Assembly: GCA_039715055.1 (NCBI GenBank) | Contig: JBDLID010000001.1 | Span: 1-64,000 of the forward strand | DNA from: JBDLID01 sp039715055 | GTDB lineage: Bacteria > Desulfobacterota > Desulfobulbia > Desulfobulbales > Desulfocapsaceae | DNA length: 64,000 nt | Direction of reading: 5' to 3' | Shown here: positions 46,054 through 55,256 of the stretch, in pieces | Layout: every line of letters starts with the position of its first letter | Numbering within the stretch: position 1 is the first letter of the stretch | The notes under the pieces: model-generated | Seen by the model: the letters and a program-made list of their open reading frames with translations, nothing else | The model's database searches: none | Told to the model about the DNA's origin: nothing | Position numbers and translations under genes: made by a program

Positions 46054-46977
46054 ATGACTCTGCCATCACAGTCACTGACTGATTCCATTGGATCCACCCC
46101 CCTGATCAAGTTGAGCAACATTGCAGCCGGATCGGGTGCAACCATTCTTGCCAAGCAGGAGTCAAGAAACCCCCTGGGCAGCGTCAAGGACCGCATTGCC
46201 CTCTCTATGATTGAGGCAGCCATGGACCAGGGGCAGATTACCGAACAGACGACCATCATCGAACCCACCAGCGGCAATACCGGCCTGGGCCTGGCCTTTG
46301 TCTGTGCAGCTAAAGGTTTGTCCCTGGTCCTCACCATGCCTGAATCCATGTCCATTGAGCGCAGGCAGTTACTGACTCACCTGGGCGCAAAACTGATTCT
46401 TACCCCTGCAACTGAAGGGATGAGAGGGGCCATTGAAAAGGCCGGGAAAGTCCTCGCTGAGACCGGCAACGGCTTTATGCCCAACCAGTTCAGTAATCCT
46501 GCCAACCCGGAAATTCACAGGCAGACGACTGGCCCGGAGATATGGGAACAGAGTGGAGGCAAGGTCGATATCTTTATCGCCGGTATCGGTACCGGCGGGA
46601 CCATCACCGGTGCCGGAGAGTTCCTGAAAGAAAACAACCCGACACTTACGGTCATCGGGGTTGAACCCGCCGATTCACCAATTCTCTCCGGCGGCTCGCC
46701 GGGCCCCCATAAAATCCAGGGGATCGGGGCGGGCTTTGTACCGGAAATCCTCAACCGGCAAATCATCGATGAGATGATCACGGTCAGTGATACAGATGCC
46801 TTCCAGACCAGCCGGAATATGGCCACAAGAGAGGGGGTTCTCTGCGGTATATCCTCGGGGGCCGCTGCCTGGGCAGCACTTCAGATCGGAGCACGTCCGG
46901 AGCATCACGAAAAGACCATTGTCACCGTACTTCCCGACACCGGGGAACGCTATCTCAGTACCGATCTGTTCAGCTGA
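46054..46977 (+). CDS. cysK: Cysteine synthase (O-acetylserine sulfhydrylase)
   Basis: A 307-residue fold-type II PLP enzyme that makes cysteine from O-acetylserine and sulfide. The PLP lysine lies in RNPLGSVKDRIA, the substrate loop in PTSGNTGLGLAF, the phosphate-binding loop in GIGTGGTITGAG, and the closing motif is GISSGAAAWAAL. It is paired with cysE in this operon and followed by a hairpin. Confidence 0.95.
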   Translation: MTLPSQSLTDSIGSTPLIKLSNIAAGSGATILAKQESRNPLGSVKDRIALSMIEAAMDQGQITEQTTIIEPTSGNTGLGLAFVCAAKGLSLVLTMPESMSIERRQLLTHLGAKLILTPATEGMRGAIEKAGKVLAETGNGFMPNQFSNPANPEIHRQTTGPEIWEQSGGKVDIFIAGIGTGGTITGAGEFLKENNPTLTVIGVEPADSPILSGGSPGPHKIQGIGAGFVPEILNRQIIDEMITVSDTDAFQTSRNMATREGVLCGISSGAAAWAALQIGARPEHHEKTIVTVLPDTGERYLSTDLFS

Positions 46978-47008
46978 GACAACAAACTCTACGGCAGTAA
47001 TAAATTAC

Positions 47009-47040
47009 CCGGCAGGTGGGTGTTTAAACTCACCTGCCGG
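47009..47040 (+). terminator. Hairpin after cysK
   Basis: Perfect 10-base GC-rich stem ccggcaggtg (47009-47018) with cacctgccgg (47031-47040) and a 12-base loop, 31 bases after the cysK stop. There is no T-run, so it may be a terminator, a stabilising 3' hairpin, or both. Confidence 0.55.
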
Positions 47041-47494
47041 ATATCAGACATGACATGGTTTGATTGCAGAATGGAACCAGATGAACTCATGTCAACAGAC
47101 GGAACATTGGTACAAGGGCCGCCACAAGCCAGGCGACCTGCCACTCCCCCAGGCTATGACCAGAGACCCTGCCTTAACCACCTGTTATTAAATCGCAAAA
47201 TATCTGACTGATAAAAGTGGCTAAGCTTTATGCCTAACCAGATACTATTTTTCAAACCCTAACAAACCAACCCACAAACTACCCCTTCCACTAACAACTG
47301 CCCTCACATCTTCAGGCGACTCATTAATATTAACGGCTATCAATCTCATATTGTTGGCTTTTGGGTATTAATTTTGTTATAAAAAAATTATACCACTTTT
47401 CCCTAACATAAAAGAGTGACAGGGTGTTATTCATCCGGTTGATTACTGGTCAACCGGATAGGTGCAACATTGCAATTTTTCAGGAGATCTAATA
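47041..47494. other. Intergenic region before the GTPase-system operon
   Basis: 454 AT-rich bases without a supported gene. Near its 3' end, atccggttga (47433-47442) pairs with tcaaccggat (47450-47459) around a 7-base loop, 35 bases before the coiled-coil gene. The position fits an operator or leader hairpin. A caggag ribosome-binding site follows. Confidence 0.5.
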
Positions 47495-48091
47495 ATGGCG
47501 GACAAAAACAAGGCAAAAAAAACAGCTGAGACACAACCCAAAGAAGGTAATGCGGCTCAAGATCCAGGGGGGGCCGGAACCATGATGAGAGAGGGCAATA
47601 TTGACAATATCCGCGAAATTCTGTTTGGCGCCCAGTCGCAGCAGTACGAACAGAGATTCAACCACGTTGAGGGCCTGCTGAAAAAAGAACTGGCCAATGT
47701 TCGGGATGAGACAAGGCAGGCGGTGGAGTCCCTGGAAAATTTTGTTAAAAAGGAATTCAGCCTGCTGTCCGACGAACTTCGCTCCGAGAAGAATGCACGA
47801 ACGGAGAACTATGACGAAATTTCAGAATCACTGAAGACCACCAATAAAAACCTGGAAAAAAAGATAACCAGTCTTGATGAAAAAAATATCAAGGCCCAGA
47901 GAGAGGTTCAGGAGCAGATCCTCAAACAGTCCAAAGACCTGATGGATGAGATCAGACGCAAACATGAAGACATTTCCACGGCTCTCGAAGATTCCATCAG
48001 GGAGCTGACAGACAAGAAAACCGATCGTATCGCCCTTGCCAACCTCCTCACCGAAATGTCCATGAGGCTGAAGGAGGAATTCAGCGGTTAA
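47495..48091 (+). CDS. Coiled-coil protein of the GTPase/OmpA-like system
   Basis: A 198-residue highly charged protein that is almost all coiled coil after a disordered Lys/Ala/Gly-rich start (residues 1-35). The helix begins IREILFGAQSQQYEQRFNHV, a stretch I associate with proteins encoded next to large OmpA-like proteins, and ends with KTDRIALANLLTEMSMRLKE. The ATG at 47495 follows caggag; an earlier in-frame TTG at 47462 is less likely. It lacks a signal peptide, so it is cytoplasmic. It may link the GTPase to the membrane protein encoded next. Confidence 0.75.
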   Translation: MADKNKAKKTAETQPKEGNAAQDPGGAGTMMREGNIDNIREILFGAQSQQYEQRFNHVEGLLKKELANVRDETRQAVESLENFVKKEFSLLSDELRSEKNARTENYDEISESLKTTNKNLEKKITSLDEKNIKAQREVQEQILKQSKDLMDEIRRKHEDISTALEDSIRELTDKKTDRIALANLLTEMSMRLKEEFSG

Positions 48092-48167
48092 GATTTTTTC
48101 CGACATCCTTTTTTAGTTTCCCAGAATCCCGGATTCGACAGGCCGCTGAATTGGCCTGCCGAACAGA

Positions 48168-51100
48168 GTGCTGATTTTGAACAAGTACGCAGACAAATCC
48201 GACATCCCTGATGACGCCGCTACTACGGAGGCGACTGAACTGGATGAACTGCGCACTCTTCTTCTCCCCCATGAACGCCACAGGATCAACCGGCTTGAAC
48301 AGCGACTGGATTCTTCAAAGACCCGGGCAGATGAGCTGGCAAATGTCCTGCCCGATGCAGTCCGGCTGAGCTCTTCCAAAAACAGTGCTCTAAACAGGGC
48401 CCTGGAGCCAAGCATCGAGGCCGGGCTCACCGCATCGATTAAAAAAGATCCGAAGGCGTTGGCCGATGTCCTCTTCCCGATCATGGGTCCTGCCATCCGC
48501 AAGTCGATCACCTCCACTCTCCATGCCATGACCCAGGCCGTTAACAAGGCGGTCGAGCACTCCATCTCAATTCAGGGAATCAAGTGGCGGCTGGAGGCAG
48601 CCCGAAGCAAGCAGTCGTTTGCTGAAATAGTTCTGCTCAATACCCTGGAGTACCAGGTCGAGCAAATCTTTCTTATCCACAGAAAGACCGGACTGGTGCT
48701 TCACCATGTGGTTGCCCCGGAGGTCATCAGCGAGGATCCCGATCTGGTCTCCAGTATGCTCACCGCAATCCAGGATTTCATCTCGGACTCATTTGCCGCA
48801 GAAACAGAAGAGGATCTGGATGCCATACGCATGGGTGCCGGCCGAACCGTGTGGCTCGACTCCGGCACGGATGCACTGCTCGCAACAGTGATCCGCGGAA
48901 CCCCGCCCATGGACCTGCGGATCTCCCTCTCCGACATGCTGGGTGAAATTCACCAAAGATATGCTGCGATTCTGGACTCTTTTGATGGAGATGTTGCCCC
49001 GTTTGAAGCAGTACACGACGAACTCCAGAACTGCCTGATCTCCGAATTCAAAAAGAAAGAGAAGCAGAGTTCTCTCTTTTTGTGGTTCCTCACTGGTGGA
49101 CTTGCCCTCGGCCTCGGCTTCCTGCTGTTCAGCTTATACAGTCAACGCTCAAACTGGAACAGCACCATTGAACTGCTTCACCGGACACCGGGAATTGTCA
49201 TTACCGAGAGCAGAAAGATCTCCGGCCAGTATCATATCTACGGCTTCCGTGATGGGCTGGCGCCCCGCCCCGAAGAGCTGATGATGAGAACACCACTGGA
49301 CTCTTCCTCTGTCGCCTTTCACCTTGAACCCTACATCTCACTCCATCCGGACTTCACCCTTGCCCGGGCTGAGACCATTTTGCAGCCGCCCAAAACAGTT
49401 ACCCTTGAGATGAAAGAGGGAAAACTTTCGTTACAAGGTTCGGCCACCTTTGCCTGGATCGAACAGTCACGAACCAAAGCATCCCTTTTTCCGGGGATTA
49501 CGGGATATGATGACAGCCGGATAATCAGTGTCAACAGCGCACTTAATCCGCCCCAGACCGTCACCATCAGCATCGAGGACGATACTCTCTTTGTCCGTGG
49601 ATCGGCATCGGCCGCCTGGATCAGGCAGGCCAGAACCGCTGGTGACTCGCTTCCCGGAGTTAGCCGCTATGACGACAATGCGCTGCTCGATATCGACAGC
49701 ACACTCAATCCGCCCCAGACTGTAGCTCTCAGAACAGAAGGCAGCACCCTCCACCTGCGGGGTACGGCGTCAACAGACTGGATTAAAGCGGCGATGGCCC
49801 AGGCGGCCTCGTTTGCCGGGGTTGACAAACTTGATGACACTGGGCTCGTTGATATTGACATAGCACTCAAACCGCCCGAAACCGTCACCCTGGAAATAAA
49901 GGGCAAGAACCTTTTTGCCAGAGGATCGGCCTCGGCAGACTGGGCCCGTCAGGCCAGGGCAGCAGCCTCATCACTTCCGGGAATTGTTGAATATAACGAT
50001 CAGGAACTGGTCGGTGTCGACGGTACCCTTACCCCGCCGGCAACAGTCATCGTCGAGTTGAAGGACAAAACCCTGCATGCCCGGGGTGCAGCCTTTCTCG
50101 ACTGGATTGAAGCGGCCCGGGTACAGGCGGCCTCGTTTCCGGGGGTTGACAAATTTGACGACACTGAGCTCATCGATATCGGAGAGGCGCTCAAACCGCC
50201 TGAGACTGTCACCCTGGAAATAAAGGGTAAGAACCTTTTTGCAACGGGAACAGCCGCCCAAGCCTGGATCAGAAAAGCGAGGACAGCGGCAGCCTCACTT
50301 CCGGGAGTCAATTCATACAATGACCGGGAACTGGTTGATATTGATGTTCTGCTCAAGCCGCCGAAAACCGTTACCCTCTCAGTGACGGACATGACGCTTA
50401 CTGCCAGGGGTGCAGCCTTTGGCGACTGGATAGAAAAAACCCGGGCCCAGGCAGTATCAATTCCGGGGATTGAAAAGTTTAACGACAGTCAGCTCATCGA
50501 TGTCAACAAAATGCTCAAGCCGCCGGGAACAGTTGCCCTGGAGATTAAAGGCAACACCCTTTATGCCCGGGGATCTGCCTTTCTCGACTGGATCAGTCAG
50601 GCAAAACTTGCGGCGGCCTCTTTACCTGCACCTGTCCGCTACAACGACCGGAAACTGCTCGGTATTGACGAAACACTCAACCCGCCGACAACTGTCACTC
50701 TCGCGATAAAAGGAAATATGCTTCTGGCACAAGGGTCAGCTTTTGATGACTGGATCGTCCAGGCAAGAACAGCCGCCGCATCGCTGCCGGGGGATATCCG
50801 TTATGACGACAAAGCGCTGGTCAATATCAACACAACACTCAACCCGCCGGAGAGTGTTCGTCTCAACATCGAGACAGGAACACTTTTCGCCAGAGGCGCA
50901 GCCCTGAACAGCTGGATCAGACAGGCAGCCGAAAAGGCAGTATCACTTCCGGGAATTACCAGTTATAGTGAAACTGATCTGATCAACATTGAAGAGAATC
51001 TCAAACCTCCGGCAGATGTTACTCTCAGGATCGATGGCAACACGCTTTACCTGTCCGGTTCAGCATCCAGGCAGTGGATCAGCCAGCTAGAGACCGAAGC

Positions 51101-51527
51101 CGACTCCCTGCCTACCATAGACCATTTTGACCTGACCAACCTGGTCGATCTCAATGAGCTGAAACGGTTGAAAGAGAACGTTGAGAGCCAGGTTTTCACC
51201 TACCACCTCAACAGTCATCAGCTTGACAAGGTTCAGGAGAGGGAAATCAGGATGCTTGCTGAAGATCTGGAGAGGATTAGCGCCATGGCCCAGACAATGA
51301 AAAAGAAGGCAGGTCTCCGGGTCGTATGGCACTCTACAAGCTTTGGCTGGGGCAACAGACAACAACAACTTGGCCAAAAGCGTGCGGAGTACCTTCTTCA
51401 ACGGCTCGTCACCCACGGCCTGGTGAAAGAAAACTATAATATCTCACTTGTTGACGCCGAACCAGCGGGCGGCAAAGGTGTGGAGCAGAGCTTTGTCCAG
51501 TTGAAAATAACCATCGACGGAGATTAA
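48168..51527 (+). CDS. Giant membrane protein: Roadblock/longin-like, TM, 11 BON-like repeats, OmpA-like domain
   Basis: A 1119-residue protein, one membrane helix (about 304-326). The cytoplasmic part contains a segment (about 160-275: FLIHRKTGLVLHHV, a helix, MGAGRTVWLDSGTDALLATV, then IRGTPP) that resembles the Roadblock/longin fold of small-GTPase partners. The periplasmic side has 11 tandem 54-residue repeats (405-998) of the form LxPPxTVxLxIxGxxLxAxG, then W-I-x-x-A and LPGI, similar to BON domains. The end (about 999-1119) is OmpA-like with NRQQQLGQKRAEYLLQRL, keeping the arginine but not the usual aspartate. The start is GTG. The adjacent GTPase is its likely partner. Confidence 0.78.
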   Translation: MLILNKYADKSDIPDDAATTEATELDELRTLLLPHERHRINRLEQRLDSSKTRADELANVLPDAVRLSSSKNSALNRALEPSIEAGLTASIKKDPKALADVLFPIMGPAIRKSITSTLHAMTQAVNKAVEHSISIQGIKWRLEAARSKQSFAEIVLLNTLEYQVEQIFLIHRKTGLVLHHVVAPEVISEDPDLVSSMLTAIQDFISDSFAAETEEDLDAIRMGAGRTVWLDSGTDALLATVIRGTPPMDLRISLSDMLGEIHQRYAAILDSFDGDVAPFEAVHDELQNCLISEFKKKEKQSSLFLWFLTGGLALGLGFLLFSLYSQRSNWNSTIELLHRTPGIVITESRKISGQYHIYGFRDGLAPRPEELMMRTPLDSSSVAFHLEPYISLHPDFTLARAETILQPPKTVTLEMKEGKLSLQGSATFAWIEQSRTKASLFPGITGYDDSRIISVNSALNPPQTVTISIEDDTLFVRGSASAAWIRQARTAGDSLPGVSRYDDNALLDIDSTLNPPQTVALRTEGSTLHLRGTASTDWIKAAMAQAASFAGVDKLDDTGLVDIDIALKPPETVTLEIKGKNLFARGSASADWARQARAAASSLPGIVEYNDQELVGVDGTLTPPATVIVELKDKTLHARGAAFLDWIEAARVQAASFPGVDKFDDTELIDIGEALKPPETVTLEIKGKNLFATGTAAQAWIRKARTAAASLPGVNSYNDRELVDIDVLLKPPKTVTLSVTDMTLTARGAAFGDWIEKTRAQAVSIPGIEKFNDSQLIDVNKMLKPPGTVALEIKGNTLYARGSAFLDWISQAKLAAASLPAPVRYNDRKLLGIDETLNPPTTVTLAIKGNMLLAQGSAFDDWIVQARTAAASLPGDIRYDDKALVNINTTLNPPESVRLNIETGTLFARGAALNSWIRQAAEKAVSLPGITSYSETDLINIEENLKPPADVTLRIDGNTLYLSGSASRQWISQLETEADSLPTIDHFDLTNLVDLNELKRLKENVESQVFTYHLNSHQLDKVQEREIRMLAEDLERISAMAQTMKKKAGLRVVWHSTSFGWGNRQQQLGQKRAEYLLQRLVTHGLVKENYNISLVDAEPAGGKGVEQSFVQLKITIDGD
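49380..51161 (+). repeat. 11 tandem 162-base coding repeats
   Basis: The reading frame contains exactly 11 units of 54 codons (1782 bases) with no length change, starting at L-Q-P-P (49380) and ending before KRLKEN (51162). Conserved positions are LxPP, TVxL, the ARG/A turn, DWI, A-SLPG and the DD-x-x-L-V-x-I end. Units differ in sequence, so this is an old expansion under purifying selection rather than a recent DNA duplication. Confidence 0.9.
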
Positions 51528-51637
51528 AGTTACCGTCAGGAGACAGATAGTGTCTGTCCAAAAACAGGTCATTTCTGGACAAGCACTAGATAACCAACCC
51601 GCTTTAGAACAAATATAAACCAGTACCGGTACCATAG

Positions 51638-52135
51638 ATGATAAAGAAAAAAATCTGTATGCTTGGAGCTTTCGCCACAGGAAAGACAAGCCTTGTTCAA
51701 CGGTTTGTGAAAAGTATTTTCTCGGAAAAATACCATACGACCGTCGGTGTTAAAATTGATAAGAAAAGTATTGTCACTAACGGCAAAGACGTGGATCTCA
51801 TGCTGTGGGACATCTATGGTGAAGATGAATACCAACACGTCAAATCAAGCTACCTGAGAGGTATGGCCGGTTATTTTCTGGTCGTTGACGGCACCCGGTA
51901 CAACACGCTTGATACCGCTTTTCTTCTCCAGAAAAAGGCGGCAGAGTCTGTCGGTGATGTCCCGTTCATCCTTGTTATCAACAAGTCGGATCTTGACGAT
52001 GAATGGGAAATCGATGATGCCAAGCTGGAGGATTTGAAGGAAAAGGGATACACGGTTGTTCTGACTAGTGCAAAAACAGGCCAGGGGGTGGAAGAGATCT
52101 TCACATCACTGACCGAAATGATGCTGGAGGATTGA
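51638..52135 (+). CDS. Ras-like small GTPase
   Basis: A 165-residue Rab/Ras-type GTPase without extra domains or a lipidation motif. The P-loop is GAFATGKTS (10-18), switch I Thr lies in YHTTVG, switch II is WDIYGED (57-63), and the base-binding motifs are NKSD (115-118) and TSAK (143-146). Compared with Ras, position 12 is Phe and the catalytic Gln61 position is Glu, so GTP hydrolysis may be slow or need a partner. The preceding gene encodes a Roadblock-like protein. The in-frame codons after its TGA continue into the next gene. Confidence 0.9.
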   Translation: MIKKKICMLGAFATGKTSLVQRFVKSIFSEKYHTTVGVKIDKKSIVTNGKDVDLMLWDIYGEDEYQHVKSSYLRGMAGYFLVVDGTRYNTLDTAFLLQKKAAESVGDVPFILVINKSDLDDEWEIDDAKLEDLKEKGYTVVLTSAKTGQGVEEIFTSLTEMMLED

Positions 52136-52213
52136 GTCATCCAACTGCCGTCCCCCATCCATAACTATATCTGCCTGCTTGGTATCAGGGACTGCCTGCC
52201 GGCATACTTCCAG

Positions 52214-53170
52214 GTGAGCAAGGATAAAGGGTTCCTGATCAGCTGGGGGGGAGAGATCTCAGCCTACGGCATAACAGACCTCCAGCCAGGTCAACCCATA
52301 GGGGAACAACTCTTTTTCATAGACGACCTGCTGCCGCTGGACCAGTCACCGCTCCACCTTGCCTGTGTCAAAACCGGGGAGGGTGTTGTAACTGATATTC
52401 ATATTTTCCAGGGCGATCAGTGTGACTGGATCCTCCTTCTCGATGCAAGCCGCAAAGAGACCAGCGCAGTCCTGCTGCAACAGAAGACCAATGAGTTGAG
52501 CCTGCTGCGGCAGAAGATGAACAGCAGCTGGAATCATATCGGCGGTGATCATGGCAGCAGTGGGATCAACCTGGAAACCTTTGGTCTGGCTGACGGTGTG
52601 GACCGACGGGAAGTTTCCGTTCTCCGGGCAGATATTACCGGCCTCAACTCCTCTGCGGAAAATCAACCCCCGGAGCAGATCTTCAGTGTTCTGCAAAAGC
52701 AGTTGTCCATGATCATGCTGCCGGTCACCGATGCGGGCGGCATCATCGTCTCGATATCCGGCGCTTCGACCACTGCACTGTTTGGAGTCCTGCCGTCCGC
52801 CATCAGCCCTGCGGATCAATCCGTAACGGCTGCTGTCCGTATAATGGAAACAGTCGCACATATGACCGGGGAAGAAAATGCAGCCCGGCCCGACGCACTG
52901 CCAATAAAAATTGGCATCTCTTCAGGGCTGGTTTCACTGGGCTTCAGGAATGACAAGAATAAAAGTTTCCATGTAGTCGGCTATCCGCTGGAGCACGCCG
53001 CCATGCTCGCCCGTCAGGCTGAGGGAGCTGAGATCGCCATTGACTTGAACACCGCAAACAAAATTGACCTCGAGTGCTACCGCAAACGGTTCCCGGACAT
53101 TGTCCCAGGAGAGGTGGAATCTTCCTCTCGCCAGACAGGAACCAAAACAGAACCAGTATGTTATGAGTGA
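52214..53170 (+). CDS. Degenerate class III nucleotide-cyclase-like protein (start uncertain)
   Basis: At least 318 residues. The C-terminal part (from about residue 135) follows the class III cyclase fold: [12 protein letters not shown] (first metal Asp kept), then [18 protein letters not shown], where the second metal Asp is lost, and [12 protein letters not shown]...[12 protein letters not shown]. Catalysis is therefore doubtful; a binding or sensor role is likely. GTG at 52214 is the first conventional start, but the frame stays open and protein-like back to the GTPase stop ([20 protein letters not shown]). A GGAGG lies eight bases before an in-frame ATC at 52139, so the true start may be there. 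Confidence 0.7.
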   Translation: MSKDKGFLISWGGEISAYGITDLQPGQPIGEQLFFIDDLLPLDQSPLHLACVKTGEGVVTDIHIFQGDQCDWILLLDASRKETSAVLLQQKTNELSLLRQKMNSSWNHIGGDHGSSGINLETFGLADGVDRREVSVLRADITGLNSSAENQPPEQIFSVLQKQLSMIMLPVTDAGGIIVSISGASTTALFGVLPSAISPADQSVTAAVRIMETVAHMTGEENAARPDALPIKIGISSGLVSLGFRNDKNKSFHVVGYPLEHAAMLARQAEGAEIAIDLNTANKIDLECYRKRFPDIVPGEVESSSRQTGTKTEPVCYE

Positions 53171-55190
53171 TTTTTCCCCATACGACCTTTTCCACTGCCT
53201 GGATATGGCCATCCTGAAACGTATCGACGATGGCTCCTTTCAACTGCTTGGCCTGCCACCCGCCTGGTTCCGGATCTTTCATCCGGAGGAGCAGGGGATG
53301 GCAGACAAGATTATCAAACTGGGCAACAAAAATGCATTTCTCAACAATTTTCTTGTGGATGCGGAGGAGTTCTGGGCAGCCAAGTCAGCTGGACAGCTTC
53401 GCTCCGGCCCCTGGTTGGAAAAAGACTCAGACGGAAGAGAACTGGCCTTTGATGCCATCGCCCTCATGAAGGGTGACTATCAGTTTCTGCTCATTGAGGC
53501 GGGGCGGGTTGCATTCGATGACAAACAGAACATCATCCAGACCGGCCGGGAACTGAAGCTTTACGCCGAACGCCTTCAGCGCATGGGCAGAGAGCTGGAA
53601 AAAAGCAAAGAGAAGGCGGAAAAGGCGAGCATGGTCAAGTCGGAATTTCTTGCCAATATGAGCCATGAGATCCGCACACCGATGAATGCCATAATCGGTA
53701 TGGCCAGCCTTGCCATGACCACCAATCTTGACTCCAAACAAAGCTATTTCCTGAAAACGATCAAACTTTCTGCCGATTCCCTGCTCGGCCTGATAAACGA
53801 CATACTTGACTTTTCTAAAATCGAGTCCGACTCGACCACACTGGACGAGTACCCCTTTTCGCCTGTCACCGTCCTTGAAAACAGCATCCGTACCATTGAG
53901 GCGGCTGTCCGGAGCAAGGGGCTGAACATAGCTGTCGAAATTGACGATAATGTGCCGGCCGCCGTGCGCGGTGACTCCCTGCGACTGCGCCAGGTCATTC
54001 TCAATCTGCTCAGTAACGCTGTAAAGTTCACCGACAGAGGCACTGTGACGATCTCGCTCAAAAGAATTGACGCAGCGGAGAATCAAACCGGTTTACTGAC
54101 AACGGTGACCGATACCGGCATAGGCATCAGTAATAAAATAATCGGTAATATCTTCAATGCGTTCTGCCAGGCTGACTCCTCCACATCAAAAAACCACGAC
54201 GGAACCGGGCTGGGATTGGCGATCAGTAGAAAAATCTGTCGTCTCATGGGGGGTGACATCTCGGTCACAAGTGATCCCGGCAAGGGAAGCGTCTTTAAAT
54301 TCACCGCTTTTTTCAAACAGGCAGATGCAGACGAACTGCCGGAGGAAAAGCCACCAATAACCCACGAAATCGGCAAAGGCTACCGTATCCTGCTGGTCGA
54401 GGACAACCAGGTCAACCGGGACCTGGCCCGCATGCTCCTCGAAAAAAGCGATCAAAAGATCATAGAGGCTGCCAATGGGCTCATTGGGCTGGAGATGCTG
54501 GCCCGGGAAGATCTCGACCTGGTCCTGATGGATGTCCAGATGCCGGACATGGACGGGTTGACAACCACCCAGGTCATACGATGCTTTGAAAAAGGTGTAC
54601 CCCCACTGGTCACCCTGCCGGACGGCCTGGCACAACGCCTGGATAAAAAGCTTCGTAATTCTCATATTCCCATTGTCGCCATGACCGCATTCGCCATGAG
54701 CGGTGACCAGGAAAGGTGTCTTAATGCCGGGATGGATGATTACCTGACCAAACCCTTTCAGCCTGAACAGTTGACCGCGGTGCTGGCTGCTAATTTACCT
54801 GAAAAAGAGGGCGTCCGACAGATGCCGGAGCAGACAGTTGGGCAGAAGGAGGAGCCACAAATGGATGAAGAAAAACTCCGTCCCATTATTGTTGAATCGG
54901 TAGCAGCCCACCTGGTCGACAAGTATGGACTTGAGGGGTCCCATATTGATCAGATGATTGTCAGCTTTACGACAAACATTGAAATAGATCTGACCCTGGC
55001 GGACCAGGCCCTTGCCGTCTCTGATTTCTCCTCTCTGGCCAGTACTGCACACAGCCTGAAGGGGATGCTCCTGAACATGGGACTGACGAATCTTGCCGAG
55101 CTGGCACTGGAGATCGAAAAGGCCGAACAGTTCAAGGATCCCCAGCTGCTGGAACAACTTGAGAAGTTACGCAACGAGCTGTTCTGCTGA
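53163..55190 (+). CDS. Hybrid histidine kinase with receiver and Hpt domains
   Basis: A 675-residue soluble kinase. An N-terminal PAS-like sensor (about 10-120, with [12 protein letters not shown]) is followed by a coiled coil, HisKA with SHEIRTPMN (His168), and HATPase with [16 protein letters not shown] and GTGLGL. A receiver (phospho-acceptor Asp457 in [11 protein letters not shown], Lys530) and a C-terminal Hpt domain (His630 in TAHSLKGM) complete a full phosphorelay except for the output regulator. The start at 53163 overlaps the end of the cyclase-like gene by eight bases. The lone receiver at 21.3 kb is a possible, unproven target. Confidence 0.92.
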   Translation: MSDFSPYDLFHCLDMAILKRIDDGSFQLLGLPPAWFRIFHPEEQGMADKIIKLGNKNAFLNNFLVDAEEFWAAKSAGQLRSGPWLEKDSDGRELAFDAIALMKGDYQFLLIEAGRVAFDDKQNIIQTGRELKLYAERLQRMGRELEKSKEKAEKASMVKSEFLANMSHEIRTPMNAIIGMASLAMTTNLDSKQSYFLKTIKLSADSLLGLINDILDFSKIESDSTTLDEYPFSPVTVLENSIRTIEAAVRSKGLNIAVEIDDNVPAAVRGDSLRLRQVILNLLSNAVKFTDRGTVTISLKRIDAAENQTGLLTTVTDTGIGISNKIIGNIFNAFCQADSSTSKNHDGTGLGLAISRKICRLMGGDISVTSDPGKGSVFKFTAFFKQADADELPEEKPPITHEIGKGYRILLVEDNQVNRDLARMLLEKSDQKIIEAANGLIGLEMLAREDLDLVLMDVQMPDMDGLTTTQVIRCFEKGVPPLVTLPDGLAQRLDKKLRNSHIPIVAMTAFAMSGDQERCLNAGMDDYLTKPFQPEQLTAVLAANLPEKEGVRQMPEQTVGQKEEPQMDEEKLRPIIVESVAAHLVDKYGLEGSHIDQMIVSFTTNIEIDLTLADQALAVSDFSSLASTAHSLKGMLLNMGLTNLAELALEIEKAEQFKDPQLLEQLEKLRNELFC

Positions 55191-55207
55191 AATATTTTCT
55201 TATCCCA

Positions 55208-55237
55208 TATTTCTCATCAAGATCGTTATGAGAAATA
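55208..55237. terminator. Hairpin after the hybrid kinase gene
   Basis: Ten-base stem tatttctcat (55208-55217) with atgagaaata (55228-55237) and a 10-base loop between convergent genes. It is AT-rich with no T-run, so a weak terminator at best. Confidence 0.4.
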
Positions 55238-55256
55238 CCAGTTAACCCTATTAACC

